A stretch of 64,000 nucleotides of DNA from assembly GCA_020636325.1 (NCBI GenBank), contig JACJYC010000005.1, forward strand, positions 62,001 to 126,000. The letters are read 5' to 3'. Both the position numbers and the translations under genes were made by a program. Below the pieces are notes generated by a model. That model was not told the origin of the DNA. It saw nothing but the letters and a program-made list of their open reading frames with translations, and did no database searches. The stretch comes from Lewinellaceae bacterium. Lineage in GTDB: Bacteria; Bacteroidota; Bacteroidia; Chitinophagales; Saprospiraceae. This document shows, one piece after another, positions 52,911 through 62,079 of the stretch (positions are counted from its first letter, which is position 1; each line of letters begins with the position of its first letter).

Positions 52911-52941
52911 CATGCAAAAAACGAAGGGTTGCAGGCAAGGA

Positions 52942-54276
52942 TCAGATCTTGTACTCGCGTATTTTCATGTACAAGGTGGTTACGCCGATGCCGAGCAATT
53001 CGGCGGCCCGGGTCTTATTCCCATCGGTATATGCCAGCACCTGCCGGATATGGTGCTTTTCCAGGTCCCGGAGTTTGAAGACGCCGGATTGCATGCCTGT
53101 TTTTGCGGCAACGTCCAGATTGAAGGGCAGCAGGTCGGCATGGAGTTCCGGGGTATCTGCGAGGATGACTGCCCGTTCCATGACATTGCGCAATTCCCTG
53201 ATATTGCCTTTCCATTCGTGTTCCTGCAACATTTTCATAAAGGCTGGGGAAAGCCCCGTGACCTGTTTGTTGATCCTGGACGCATAATAATGCATAAACC
53301 GCTCGGCCAGGGCAGGAATATCCTCCTTTCTTTCATTCAGCGCGGGCAGGCGAATGGTGAATCCCGATATCCGGTAGTAAAGGTCTTCGCGGAATCGACC
53401 GGATGCGATCTCGGTTTCCAGCGTCCGGTTGGTTGCGGCGATGACCCGGACGTCCACCTGGTGCTCCCGGGTATCGCCGACAGGGATAAACGTTCCCGCT
53501 TCAAGCACCCGCAAGATCTTGGCCTGCAATGCAAGGTCCATTTCCCCGATCTCGTCCAGAAAAAGCGTCCCCTTGTGCGCTTCCTGAAACAGCCCGTTCT
53601 TGGATTTCAGCGCTCCGGTAAAGGCTCCGGCCTTGTGGCCGAACAGCTCGCTTTCAAGCAAATCCCTGCCAAGTGAACTGCAGTTGATGGCAATAAAATT
53701 TTCCGTCGACCGGTCGCTGCAGGCGTGAATGGCCTTTGCAAAGACTTCCTTTCCCGATCCGGTGGGGCCTGTCAGCAATACGGTGGCAAGGGTGGGCGCT
53801 ACCTTTTGAGCCAGACTGATCGCTTCTTTGATGGCGCGGGAACTGCCGATCACCTGATCGAAGCCGAAATTTTCCTGGACCCTGGATTGCAACCGGGAAA
53901 TCCTGTACTGCAGCCTGGATTTTTCGGCTGCCTTGCTGACAAGGGGTATGATCTTGGCGTTGTCGTCGCCTTTGACCAGATAATCGAAAGCGCCGTTTTT
54001 TATGGCTTTCACGCCGTCCTGAATATTTCCGTAAGCGGTAAAACAAATCACTTCCGCCTCAGGCCTGATCCGTTTGAATTCACCGGAAAGCTGGACGCCG
54101 TTGCCGTCGGGGAGCTTTACATCCGTCAGGATCACATTGACATCGGTTTTCTCCAGGAGGTTTTTCCCGGATGACGCCGTTGATGCCTTCAGCACTTCAT
54201 ACCCTTCCAGCTCAAGCATATGAGCCAGCATGTTGAGGATATCTTTTTCATCGTCTATGACCAGCAGAGTGTCCAT
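52942..54276 (-). CDS. NtrC-family sigma-54 response regulator
   Basis: A 444-residue regulator with three parts: a receiver domain (phosphorylated D52 in ILTDVKLPDGNG, DD pair at 8-9), an AAA+ sigma-54 interaction domain with Walker A GPTGSGKEVFAK, the GAFTGA loop (HKAGAFTGALKSK) and FLDEIGEMDLALQAKILRVL, and a Fis-type HTH at the end (GNKTRAAELLGIGVTTLYMK). It should activate RpoN-dependent promoters, most simply the kdp promoter beside it. The cognate kinase is likely the one downstream of kdpD. Located 13 bases after ktrA. Confidence 0.95.
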   Translation of the reverse strand: MDTLLVIDDEKDILNMLAHMLELEGYEVLKASTASSGKNLLEKTDVNVILTDVKLPDGNGVQLSGEFKRIRPEAEVICFTAYGNIQDGVKAIKNGAFDYLVKGDDNAKIIPLVSKAAEKSRLQYRISRLQSRVQENFGFDQVIGSSRAIKEAISLAQKVAPTLATVLLTGPTGSGKEVFAKAIHACSDRSTENFIAINCSSLGRDLLESELFGHKAGAFTGALKSKNGLFQEAHKGTLFLDEIGEMDLALQAKILRVLEAGTFIPVGDTREHQVDVRVIAATNRTLETEIASGRFREDLYYRISGFTIRLPALNERKEDIPALAERFMHYYASRINKQVTGLSPAFMKMLQEHEWKGNIRELRNVMERAVILADTPELHADLLPFNLDVAAKTGMQSGVFKLRDLEKHHIRQVLAYTDGNKTRAAELLGIGVTTLYMKIREYKI

Positions 54277-54289
54277 TCATTCTCTTCGG

Positions 54290-54976
54290 TTAATCCTGTT
54301 TCAACAAGCGCTTGATGTCGCCGATATTCCCATACAACACCATGATATCCCCATGGTTCAGCAAGGTCTGGGCCGAAGCCACCCCTTGTACCTTGGTGAT
54401 CTTTTTGGGCAGGCCCAGGATGTTTTTTTTCTCGGAGAACTGGATGGTGGTCAGCACCAGCAGGTTGTAATCCGCGCGGATATCCGCTTCCTCGAGGGTC
54501 ATGCCGATAAACCGGTCGGGCACGATCACCTCCACGATGCTGTAATCCCCCGTGATCTCGAAAGAATCCACAACGCCGTGCAGGTTGAGCTTGTTGGCCC
54601 ATCGTTCGGCCGTTTCTTCCTCGGGGCGGATGATCTCGTCCACCTGCATTGCCTCCAGGACCGCTTCGTGCAAGGCGGAAACGGACCGGCTGATCAACCT
54701 TTTCACTTTCAGCTGCTTCATCAGGGCGGTGGCCATGATGTTGGCGCCTTCATTCTCGCCGATGCAGATCATGATGATATCGGCGTCTTTCAGCGGGAGG
54801 GCCGACACCGCCTGGCGGTCGGTACAATCCAGGCAAATGGTATGGGTAACTTTTTCCTTCAGGAATTCGACCTTTTCCATTTTCACGTCGACCCCGATCA
54901 CCTCATGGCCCAGGCTGGTCAGTTTTTCCGCCAGCGTCGCGCCGAAGTTGCCCAAACCTACAATGATGTATTTCAT
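54290..54976 (-). CDS. KtrA/TrkA-type potassium channel regulator
   Basis: A 228-residue cytoplasmic RCK protein with a nucleotide-binding GLGNFGATLAEKLTSLGHEV (residues 7-26), a conserved acidic end of strand two (IGVDVKMEKVEF), DADIIMICIGENEGANIMA, and a C-terminal RCK_C domain from about residue 140 (VEVIVPDRFIGMTLEEADIR). It gates the adjacent membrane subunit by ATP/ADP or NAD(H) and c-di-AMP in known systems. It is 16 bases after the transporter gene and 13 before the regulator, so these three form one transcript. Confidence 0.93.
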   Translation of the reverse strand: MKYIIVGLGNFGATLAEKLTSLGHEVIGVDVKMEKVEFLKEKVTHTICLDCTDRQAVSALPLKDADIIMICIGENEGANIMATALMKQLKVKRLISRSVSALHEAVLEAMQVDEIIRPEEETAERWANKLNLHGVVDSFEITGDYSIVEVIVPDRFIGMTLEEADIRADYNLLVLTTIQFSEKKNILGLPKKITKVQGVASAQTLLNHGDIMVLYGNIGDIKRLLKQD

Positions 54977-54992
54977 GCCTGTATTTTGTTTT

Positions 54993-56756
54993 TCAGTTGA
55001 TCAGTATCTCTTCGGTGGGATACTTGTATTTGGTGCTTTTCACTTTTCTGAACAGGGCCACCAGGATGGAAAGCATACTGACCCGGCCGATGAACATGGT
55101 CAGGATGATGATCACTTTGCCGGCCGGATTGAGCTGGGGCGTGATCCCCAGGCTGATCCCAACCGTACTGTAGGCCGAGAAACTCTCAAACGCGATGGAC
55201 AACAGGTCCTTGCCGCTGTCGAAGGTAGCGATCAGAAAAATAGAAAACCCGATCACGATCAGCGACAGGGAGATAATGGCAAAAGCCCGCCGGATGGAAA
55301 TATCAGAGACTTCCCTGCGAAATACCTCGACCCGGCTTTTTCCCCGGGCAATGCTCAGGAAATTCAGGGTAGCGATCGCTATGGTACTGGTCTTGATCCC
55401 CCCGCCCGTCGACGCGGGTGACGCGCCGATCCACATGAACAGAAAGGTCACCATGATGGTGGAAAAATGCAGTTTGGTCAGGTCCACCGAATTGAACCCC
55501 GCGGTCCTGGGCGTAGCGGCGCCGAAAAATGCCGTCACCACCTTCCCGAATCCGTTGTGCTCCGCAAGGGTATTATCGTATTCAAAAATATAGAACAGGA
55601 TCGTACCGCCTATCAGCAGAATGCCCGTTGTGATCAATACGATCCGGGTATTCAGGTTGATCACCCAGGGTTTGTACCGCTCCTTTCCGCTCGACAGCCG
55701 CCTGATCAGCAGGTGCTTTATATAACTCATGAAGTTGAAGGCGATCGGAAACCCGATACCGCCCAGGATGAACAGCAGGGCGATGATGAGGTGCAGGGGG
55801 TAATTGAACCGGTAGGTCTCCTCGTAAAGGCTGTTGCCCAGCGTAGAAAAACCGGCGTTGCAGAAGCTCGACACGGAATGGAAAACGGAGAAAAATATCC
55901 GGTCGCCCAGGGCTGAAAACAGCTTGGGATCAAGGGTCGTGAAGATCAGGACCGCGCCGGTCGCTTCAATGCCCAGGGTCAGCAAAATGATTTTCTTCAG
56001 TGTGCTGAACACCTCGCCGATCTTCTCGGTATTGGTCATGTCGTGCAGCATGAGCTGGTTCTCATACGTGGATCCGCCCTTGAAAAAATAACTGAAATAG
56101 CTGGCAAAGGTCATGATGCCCAGGCCGCCGATCTGGATCAGGAACAGGATGATCAACAGCCCGAAATCGGTAAAATAGGTGCCCGTATCCACGACGATCA
56201 GCCCCGTAACGCAAACGGCGCTCGTAGAGGTGAACAAGGCGTCGATCAGGCTGATCCCGTCATGGGTCGCTTTGGGCAGCATCAGCAGGGCTGCTCCGGC
56301 CGACACCATCAGGAAAAAGCTGGCAATAAACAACTGGGCCGGGTTGATGAACGTCCGTTTGATCCGGATCTCCAGCGACGAGAATTCCCGGATAAAAACC
56401 AGCAAAACAGCCATATAGGTCCAGAGCCGCCGGTGAAAAACCGGCAACCGGATCCAGCCGATGATGTGCACCAGGAGGACGGAAAGAAAAACCAGGGAGA
56501 TCAGGTCGAACAACCGCACGATACGCCTGTTGCGCTGGGCATCGGCAAAATAACGGATCAGCAGGGAAGCAATGCCGACAATGATGGCCACATCGTAGAT
56601 CCAGAGCAATTCATTCTGCACCTTTTGGGTGTTGTCAAAACCCAGGTCGTAAATGGCCGTAAATACGGCTATCAGCCCCAGCCAAAATGGGATAAGGCCT
56701 GGAATTTTCCTGACGTACCGAATTTTCAACAGATGAAAAAAATCTTTGCTTTCCAT
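54993..56756 (-). CDS. TrkH/KtrB-family potassium uptake transporter
   Basis: About 587 residues from ATG 56756 (ATG 56816 would add 20 untypical residues). After an N-terminal extension with four hydrophobic helices (FWLGLIAVFTAIYDLGF and others) come four pore repeats with the selectivity-filter glycines: STSAVCVTGLIVVDTG, VSSFCNAGFSTLGNSLY, GAATPRTAGFNSVD and FSAYSTVGISLGI. GASPASTGGGIKTST is the family's conserved region before the last repeat. It drives Na+- or H+-linked K+ uptake. Pairs with the downstream RCK subunit. The longer N-terminus is the Bacteroidota type. Confidence 0.93.
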   Translation of the reverse strand: MESKDFFHLLKIRYVRKIPGLIPFWLGLIAVFTAIYDLGFDNTQKVQNELLWIYDVAIIVGIASLLIRYFADAQRNRRIVRLFDLISLVFLSVLLVHIIGWIRLPVFHRRLWTYMAVLLVFIREFSSLEIRIKRTFINPAQLFIASFFLMVSAGAALLMLPKATHDGISLIDALFTSTSAVCVTGLIVVDTGTYFTDFGLLIILFLIQIGGLGIMTFASYFSYFFKGGSTYENQLMLHDMTNTEKIGEVFSTLKKIILLTLGIEATGAVLIFTTLDPKLFSALGDRIFFSVFHSVSSFCNAGFSTLGNSLYEETYRFNYPLHLIIALLFILGGIGFPIAFNFMSYIKHLLIRRLSSGKERYKPWVINLNTRIVLITTGILLIGGTILFYIFEYDNTLAEHNGFGKVVTAFFGAATPRTAGFNSVDLTKLHFSTIMVTFLFMWIGASPASTGGGIKTSTIAIATLNFLSIARGKSRVEVFRREVSDISIRRAFAIISLSLIVIGFSIFLIATFDSGKDLLSIAFESFSAYSTVGISLGITPQLNPAGKVIIILTMFIGRVSMLSILVALFRKVKSTKYKYPTEEILIN

Positions 56757-56859
56757 AGGATAATCCGACAAAATTACCCCTTTGCCGGATATTGTCCAAA
56801 GGAATCTGAAGTCCAATTTTCACCAGGCATTCCAGGCCTGTTCTTATTCCCTATATTTC

Positions 56860-57096
56860 CTACAGCCGGACATTCACACCAAAGATCACCTGGCGAAAGC
56901 CGCCGGGGAAGATTCCGGACGCCGCTCGGTTGAGCCGGGATGCCCGATAAATATCATTGGTGAACACCTGTGCGCCGACCAGCGGTTCGCGTTCGTTCCG
57001 GTCCAGAACTTTGCCGGTCACTTCGATCTTGCTCTGGCCAAAGGAAGTCATAGCGGTAAGGAATACGCCGATGAAAAGGATATATCTTCTAATCAT
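56860..57096 (-). pseudogene. TonB-dependent receptor remnant with internal deletion
   Basis: A 78-codon ORF: signal peptide (YILFIGVFLTAMTSFGQ), the opening of a carboxypeptidase-regulatory-like domain (IEVTGKVLDRNEREPLVGAQ), and then abruptly FPGGFRQVIFGVNVRL, which is a typical last beta strand of a TonB-dependent receptor. Several hundred residues of plug and barrel are missing, with the frame kept. It follows a strong terminator and is not part of the haloperoxidase operon transcript. A genuine tiny protein is unlikely. Confidence 0.75.
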
Positions 57097-57110
57097 GATT
57101 CGCTGGTTTT

Positions 57111-57163
57111 AAAAAAGAACAGGGGACCGGCGTCCGCATCGAACACCGGTCCGGTTCCTGTTC
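57111..57163 (-). terminator. Strong terminator of the haloperoxidase operon
   Basis: GAACAGG plus ACCGG (57117-57130) pair with CCGG(TT)CCTGTTC (57151-57163), a 12-pair stem with one small internal bulge. On the minus strand it is followed by six T residues (57111-57116). It sits 20 bases after the haloperoxidase-like stop and just upstream of the TonB remnant. Confidence 0.85.
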
Positions 57164-57183
57164 ATTACCAAACCTAAAGATCT

Positions 57184-58719
57184 TTATTGAGCGCCGTCCT
57201 TTTGGGCCACTTCGACCGTATACTGCGCCACATTCCTGCCCTGCTCCAACCCTACTTCCGCATCAAACCGGTAGTGAATGCCGCCGTACACCCGGGAGAT
57301 GGCCGCCTCTTCCGCCCAGGCATTGCATTGCTGGGCCTCAGCCGGAAAGATGTAGGACAACACTTCCGCCGCCGCCGCTGAAAAGACGCTGTGGCCGGAG
57401 GTGTAACTGGGGAAATTGGGCGTACCCGCAATGGTCTTGAACCCGGGAATCGTCTGTATCGGCCGCGGGAAATGGTAGTAATATTTGGCGTCCCAGCAAC
57501 TGATCCCGGCGTCCATGATGGCCATATTCATATAGGCGAACGTACGCGCGGAGCGAAGCGGGTTCATTTTGTATTTGACCATGAATTCCTTGGCGAACCG
57601 GTTCCAGTGTCCGGGCGGGGTATAGGTGCCGAGGCCGTCCTGCCACCAGTTGGCGATCCGTCTTCTTTCCTCGGTCATGTGATCGGCGATGTCCACCAGC
57701 TCATCGATGTTGGCCTGGAATTCAGCCGTTCCGGGGGCGGGAGGCGGGCCTGGGCGGACATCTTCCACATTGGCCACATTCCACATCTTCACCTTGCCGA
57801 ACAAGGGGGTCAGGCCAACCGGCCGGACCGGGGCCTCGAGGTTGTCCCACTGCCAGCCGAACCGGTCGAAAGCCGCCTGTTTGATGGAGTCGGAAACCGG
57901 TTTGGGCGCCTGGGCTTTTTTCATGCCGTCGTTGGCGGCCCGTTGCAGGGCTATTTTGGCTACCTCCACGCCGATATGAGCGCCGGCGTCCACATCGCTC
58001 TGCACGTTGATGCCCGCCGCAATCAGGCTCGCCAGGTGTTCTTCGGCCCTGGCGGCCAGCATTTCCTTTTCCAGCGGGAACATCACCGACAGGATATCCC
58101 TTGAAGCGGCTGCAATCACGGCCCCGTCGGATGGATAGGAAGGCAGGTCGTTGGGCTGATACGCCGGTTGAATGGTGTTGTCCACCTTGTACGGCGCCGG
58201 CCGGTTGTACTGGTACTTATAATGCCAGGCAGTTATGAGGCCGTCAAACTGGGCGACGCTCATATAGGCCAGCATCCGGCAGGTATACGGCGGGTGGGCG
58301 AACGGAAAAAGGGGTTGATTGCCGGGGTTGGCCGGGTCCGGAAGGGTATAGGTGCCGTCCGGGTTGGGCCCCGGGATGAGGTTGTACTTGGCTGCCAGCT
58401 CCAGCGCGATCTCGTTCCAGCGCAGGATCGGGTTGGCCGTCCAGTATTCCACCGCGTCAGACCTTGTGGCCGCAGCCGATTTGACAGCCGCCAGTTCGGC
58501 CTGGTAAGCTGCGGAGTTGACATCTTCAGGCGCATCCACCGCGATCTGGTCGGAGGCCGACAACAAAATGGGCTTCCAGGTACCGCCGTTCTCATCCAGG
58601 CCGGCGAAGGCGTAATCCTCAAAATCGATCATGGTCGGCAGGTTCTTTTCGCAGGCCGACAACCCGAAGAGGAAAACAACAAAACAGAAAAGAGGCAGTA
58701 TGATTGAATTGTTTTTCAT
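57184..58719 (-). CDS. Vanadium-dependent haloperoxidase / PAP2-superfamily lipoprotein
   Basis: About 511 residues from ATG 58719 (a longer ORF to 58941 has no signal at its start). It has a lipoprotein signal (LFCFVVFLFGLSACEKN). The C-terminal domain carries the vanadate/phosphate pocket: K412 with RP419-420 (KYYYHFPRP), SGH at 441-443 (SYTSGHSVFSAAA), and R476/H482 (SRVYGGIHYRFD), the K-x6-RP, SGH, SR-x5-H set. The large helical N-terminal half is as in the bacterial chloroperoxidase-like group. Many such proteins bind vanadate and oxidise halides, others are phosphatases, and sequence alone does not decide. Last gene of the operon. Confidence 0.88.
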   Translation of the reverse strand: MKNNSIILPLFCFVVFLFGLSACEKNLPTMIDFEDYAFAGLDENGGTWKPILLSASDQIAVDAPEDVNSAAYQAELAAVKSAAATRSDAVEYWTANPILRWNEIALELAAKYNLIPGPNPDGTYTLPDPANPGNQPLFPFAHPPYTCRMLAYMSVAQFDGLITAWHYKYQYNRPAPYKVDNTIQPAYQPNDLPSYPSDGAVIAAASRDILSVMFPLEKEMLAARAEEHLASLIAAGINVQSDVDAGAHIGVEVAKIALQRAANDGMKKAQAPKPVSDSIKQAAFDRFGWQWDNLEAPVRPVGLTPLFGKVKMWNVANVEDVRPGPPPAPGTAEFQANIDELVDIADHMTEERRRIANWWQDGLGTYTPPGHWNRFAKEFMVKYKMNPLRSARTFAYMNMAIMDAGISCWDAKYYYHFPRPIQTIPGFKTIAGTPNFPSYTSGHSVFSAAAAEVLSYIFPAEAQQCNAWAEEAAISRVYGGIHYRFDAEVGLEQGRNVAQYTVEVAQKDGAQ

Positions 58720-58730
58720 GGCTGATGTTT

Positions 58731-59648
58731 TCAGATTTTGAACTGATAGGTGACGCCCGCGCCGATATTGGTGAATTTGCCCATATTCCGGCCGTTGATC
58801 ATTTGGTTGTAATAGGCCAGCACGCCCAGCCCCTTGAGTTTTTTGAAGTAATACTGGGTATTGAATCCCACCTGGTCCACCTCGACCTTGTTGGTGGGCT
58901 GTCCGGCGTTGTACTTGCGGATATCGTCGCCCGAGGTGCACCTCAATCCCATGTAGTTGGCCTCCAGCTTCAGCGAATTGTCCAATAGCCAGACTCCGGC
59001 AACCGCCTGGTACTGCCAGGCATTGGGCACATCCATGAAGGCGGTGTAATAGCTGCCGTTGTTGTAGTAGTAATCCCGTTCGGCTTCAGTCTGGCCGCGC
59101 CACAGATAGGCCAGCGCACCCCTGACGTAAAGGCCGTTGTCCATCCGGTACTGGAGGATGCCCCTTCCGCTGACTTCGGGCGCTCCGAATCCCAGGCTGA
59201 AGGGCATATAATCGGACAGATAGTTGGTCAACGGTGTGGAAAAGCCCAGCGTGGACAGCAGGGATAATTTCCCTTTCCCGGCCTGTTTGTTGAAAAACTC
59301 GTATTTCAGGGCAAGGTTCAGGTCCTGGATGCCGCTGGCGCCCTTCATTTGTCCGCCGCTGGCCTCCGTGTGTACGTAAGCCGTGCCTGCAATGAGGTTC
59401 AGCTTGTCAAAAATGCCGTAGGCGAACATGGGCGTTACCGTGTTCCTGGAGAGTGTGCCGACGTTGGCGTTGGTTCTAAGGGTGGGTCCCTCCCAATACT
59501 CGTCCCAGGCGCCGTCATCGTAGATCAGGGCGAAACAGATCTCCCTTTTCTTCATCATGATGGCATCCGAAGGCGTCTGTGCCAGAAGGGATCCCACAAA
59601 AGTAAGCACGGTAGCCAGGCTCAGGCCCAGCCTTATGTAGCAGATCAT
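58731..59648 (-). CDS. Outer-membrane protein, transporter-like barrel
   Basis: A 305-residue protein with a signal peptide (LSLATVLTFVGSLLAQ). The mature protein is barrel-like and resembles the MetA-pathway/phenol-type outer-membrane protein group (PF13557-like): ALKYEFFNKQ, LSLLSTLGFSTPLTNYLSD, RGILQYRMDNGLYVRGALAY, YQAVAGVWLLDNSLKLEANY, with the terminal FTNIGAGVTYQFKI strand. Function unknown, perhaps uptake of a small hydrophobic substrate. It is 11 bases upstream of the haloperoxidase start and 30 after the DUF3179 gene. Confidence 0.75.
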   Translation of the reverse strand: MICYIRLGLSLATVLTFVGSLLAQTPSDAIMMKKREICFALIYDDGAWDEYWEGPTLRTNANVGTLSRNTVTPMFAYGIFDKLNLIAGTAYVHTEASGGQMKGASGIQDLNLALKYEFFNKQAGKGKLSLLSTLGFSTPLTNYLSDYMPFSLGFGAPEVSGRGILQYRMDNGLYVRGALAYLWRGQTEAERDYYYNNGSYYTAFMDVPNAWQYQAVAGVWLLDNSLKLEANYMGLRCTSGDDIRKYNAGQPTNKVEVDQVGFNTQYYFKKLKGLGVLAYYNQMINGRNMGKFTNIGAGVTYQFKI

Positions 59649-59678
59649 ACTCTTTTAAATTTTGATTTGATGGTAAGT

Positions 59679-60821
59679 CTAATATTTTGCTGTTGCCGGA
59701 TGGAAGGTCCGCCAGCTATGCCAATATTCCTGGGAAGCGTTCAGTTTTTTCAGGTCGGGTATCGCAGGGTCATGCGATTTCCCGACGAGGTTATAACTGC
59801 CGTCCGGTGTAAAAAGCGTGTCGTTTTGCAGGGTGAACCGTTGGTCTTCGCCCGCCCGTTGCAGGACGGTAAAACTCTTGTTATCCCCGGCAAGGACCAA
59901 TGCTATGGGCAGGCTGCCCAGTCGGTCGTAGATGATCCGTTCTTTTTCCAATGCGACCCAGTCATAGGCCTTGGCTTCCCGGTCGGTCGCCACGCCCACC
60001 ACCCAGGCTTTCTCCGCCCAGGGCACGGTATCCCGGCGGGTCAGGGCGCCTTTGCGGCGGCCCGCTTCGTAATTGGCCAGGCTGTCGTATTCGGCGGCAA
60101 AGGCGGGGTCCGGTTGCATGATCCGGGTAGCGGGATACATGCGGAGCCATCGGCCCAAAACCATCTGCGAGCTGGGCATTTCCGGCAAAACAGCGCCGGT
60201 AAGCTTCCCGGCAATGGCTTCCCCGTTCACCTGGCGCCACCAGCTTTTGGTCGTCTTGTCCTCGAACATGGCGTTGAAATGATCCATCCCGACCAGCCTG
60301 AAGGTTTCTGTTTTGCCGTTCACGACCGGTTCGAAAACGCGACCGGTCCGGCAAACGGTGCAATAGGTAACGATTACAGGCTTTCCGCCTACCGTGTCAA
60401 ATACCTGGTGGTGATATCCGATAAACTGGATCGGATAGGCCTTTGCCTCACCCCCGTATTCCACACCCAGGACGAGCCGGCCGGTGTCCACAGCGCTTTC
60501 CGCTCCTGCCGCAAACCGGAGGTTCTCCGGCTGACGAAACATGGCATCAGCGGCCATCACAAAATTGGCATTGTACACCACCGCTCCGGCCGCTGCGACC
60601 AACAGCAGAGAGAATATTTTGGAGCCCTTGAATGCCGCCGGAAAACCCGCAATCATCAATCCACCAAAAACTGCACGGATCGCCCAACGCCATTTATACA
60701 GAAAATAGGCCAGGCCGATGCTCTCCATCTGCTGGCTGCCGGGCATCGGCATAATAAAATATATATCGGCTATCTCGAACAGGATCAATCCCAATGCACC
60801 GAGGTAAAAGAACTTCTTCAT
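59679..60821 (-). CDS. DUF3179 membrane protein
   Basis: A 380-residue protein with three N-terminal membrane helices (FYLGALGLILFEIADIYFI, WAIRAVFGGLMIAGFPAAF, IFSLLLVAAAGAVVYNANFVM) and then a DUF3179 domain: VLGVEYGGEAKAYPIQ, HHQVFDTVGGKPVIVTYC, VCRTGRVFEPVVNGK, FRLVGMDHFNAMFEDKTTKS + WW, and LVGKSHDPA. The CxxC-containing TYCTVCRTG motif suggests a redox or metal role, but the family function is unknown. Located between the MFS and outer-membrane genes, closely spaced (10 and 30 bases). Confidence 0.85.
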   Translation of the reverse strand: MKKFFYLGALGLILFEIADIYFIMPMPGSQQMESIGLAYFLYKWRWAIRAVFGGLMIAGFPAAFKGSKIFSLLLVAAAGAVVYNANFVMAADAMFRQPENLRFAAGAESAVDTGRLVLGVEYGGEAKAYPIQFIGYHHQVFDTVGGKPVIVTYCTVCRTGRVFEPVVNGKTETFRLVGMDHFNAMFEDKTTKSWWRQVNGEAIAGKLTGAVLPEMPSSQMVLGRWLRMYPATRIMQPDPAFAAEYDSLANYEAGRRKGALTRRDTVPWAEKAWVVGVATDREAKAYDWVALEKERIIYDRLGSLPIALVLAGDNKSFTVLQRAGEDQRFTLQNDTLFTPDGSYNLVGKSHDPAIPDLKKLNASQEYWHSWRTFHPATAKY

Positions 60822-60831
60822 TGATTTGATT

Positions 60832-62079
60832 TTAACGGAACAAAACCCGTTCCCGCACTCCCAACGTGAACAGAAACCCGATCAGCAGGGTGAAGGAAAA
60901 AACAGTGATCGCATTTCCGTAACCGCCCAGCAGCTGTACAAGCCATCCGACAAAAAACACGGCAGCCGCCGTAAATATCCTGCCGACATTGAAGCAAAAC
61001 CCGGTTGCCGAAGACCGTACGGAAGTAGGAAATAATGCCGGTATATAGGCGTTTAAAACACCCTGGCTGATACCGAAAAACGCAGAGATCAGGACGATTT
61101 CAACATAGCTCAGCATGGTTAGCGCAGGGCTGAACTGAAAAAGCGCTATCGCCAGGAGGAAGGTGGCCCCAAAACAAACAAGCATGGTCCTGCGCATCCC
61201 GATCAGGTTGCTGATCCAACCGGAGGCAAAACCGCCTGCCAGGCCGCCCACCGCAAAAAGCATCATGCTGATCCCGCGTTCCTGCTGGCCGTCCGTATCG
61301 CTTACCACCGTTTGCACCCAGGTCGGCAGCCACGCCAGTACCGCCCATACCCCGATCAGCATCGTGCCGAATACCGCGCTGCCGTAAGCCAGATCGCGCA
61401 CGTCCAGTTCTGAAAAAAAACGACCTGCCGGTTTCGGACCTGCGCCGGCGCGGGCAGCCTTCAGCCGCCATTCTTCGCTTTCCTCCATATAGAACCAGGC
61501 TATGAACAGCAATACCAGCGGCAGTATGCCGAACAGAAAGCCGCTCCGCCAATCCGGAAAGGAATACGTGATCAACCCGGTGGCAAAGATCCCTACGGGG
61601 ATCGTGACGGATAAAATGCCCAGCGCGATATTCTTTTTCCGCGCTGTCCAGACTTCCGCAATGATGACGGTAGTGCTCACCAGGATGCCGCCGAGCCCGG
61701 ATCCGGAAAAAAAGCGGAGCCCGACCACCAGCATCCAGTGATCGGCAAAGGCCGTGAGCAGGGTGAACACGCCGATGCATCCGATCGACAACAGGACGGC
61801 GTTCTTCCGCCCCCACAGGTCCGAAAGGTAGCCGACCATCAGGCCGCCGAAAGTCATTCCGAACAGGAACGCGGCGTTGATGGCCGCTCCCGCCTGCTCC
61901 ATGCCGCCGGCGCCGGTTATCCCGGTCAGCTCTCCGACCACATCCGGCAGGTAGGCCGACATCAGCGTGGAGGTGATCCCCCCGAAAACGCCCGCCAGAA
62001 AACAGATCGCGAACAGGACGTAGGGATACGCACCGGCATTCCGGCGCCCCTCGCCCGCTTCAATCCCCGCTTCCTCCAT
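60832..62079 (-). CDS. MFS transporter
   Basis: A 415-residue major facilitator with twelve predicted helices, starting YPYVLFAICFLAGVFGGITS. The loop-2/3 motif FGGLMVGYLSDLWGRKNAVL and its second-half relative LAGGFASGWISNLIGMRRTM place it firmly in MFS, close to the sugar/aromatic-acid:H+ symporter or metabolite importer groups. Substrate unknown. Overlaps the AhpD-like gene by 20 bases, so coupled, and lies 10 bases before DUF3179. Confidence 0.9.
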   Translation of the reverse strand: MEEAGIEAGEGRRNAGAYPYVLFAICFLAGVFGGITSTLMSAYLPDVVGELTGITGAGGMEQAGAAINAAFLFGMTFGGLMVGYLSDLWGRKNAVLLSIGCIGVFTLLTAFADHWMLVVGLRFFSGSGLGGILVSTTVIIAEVWTARKKNIALGILSVTIPVGIFATGLITYSFPDWRSGFLFGILPLVLLFIAWFYMEESEEWRLKAARAGAGPKPAGRFFSELDVRDLAYGSAVFGTMLIGVWAVLAWLPTWVQTVVSDTDGQQERGISMMLFAVGGLAGGFASGWISNLIGMRRTMLVCFGATFLLAIALFQFSPALTMLSYVEIVLISAFFGISQGVLNAYIPALFPTSVRSSATGFCFNVGRIFTAAAVFFVGWLVQLLGGYGNAITVFSFTLLIGFLFTLGVRERVLFR

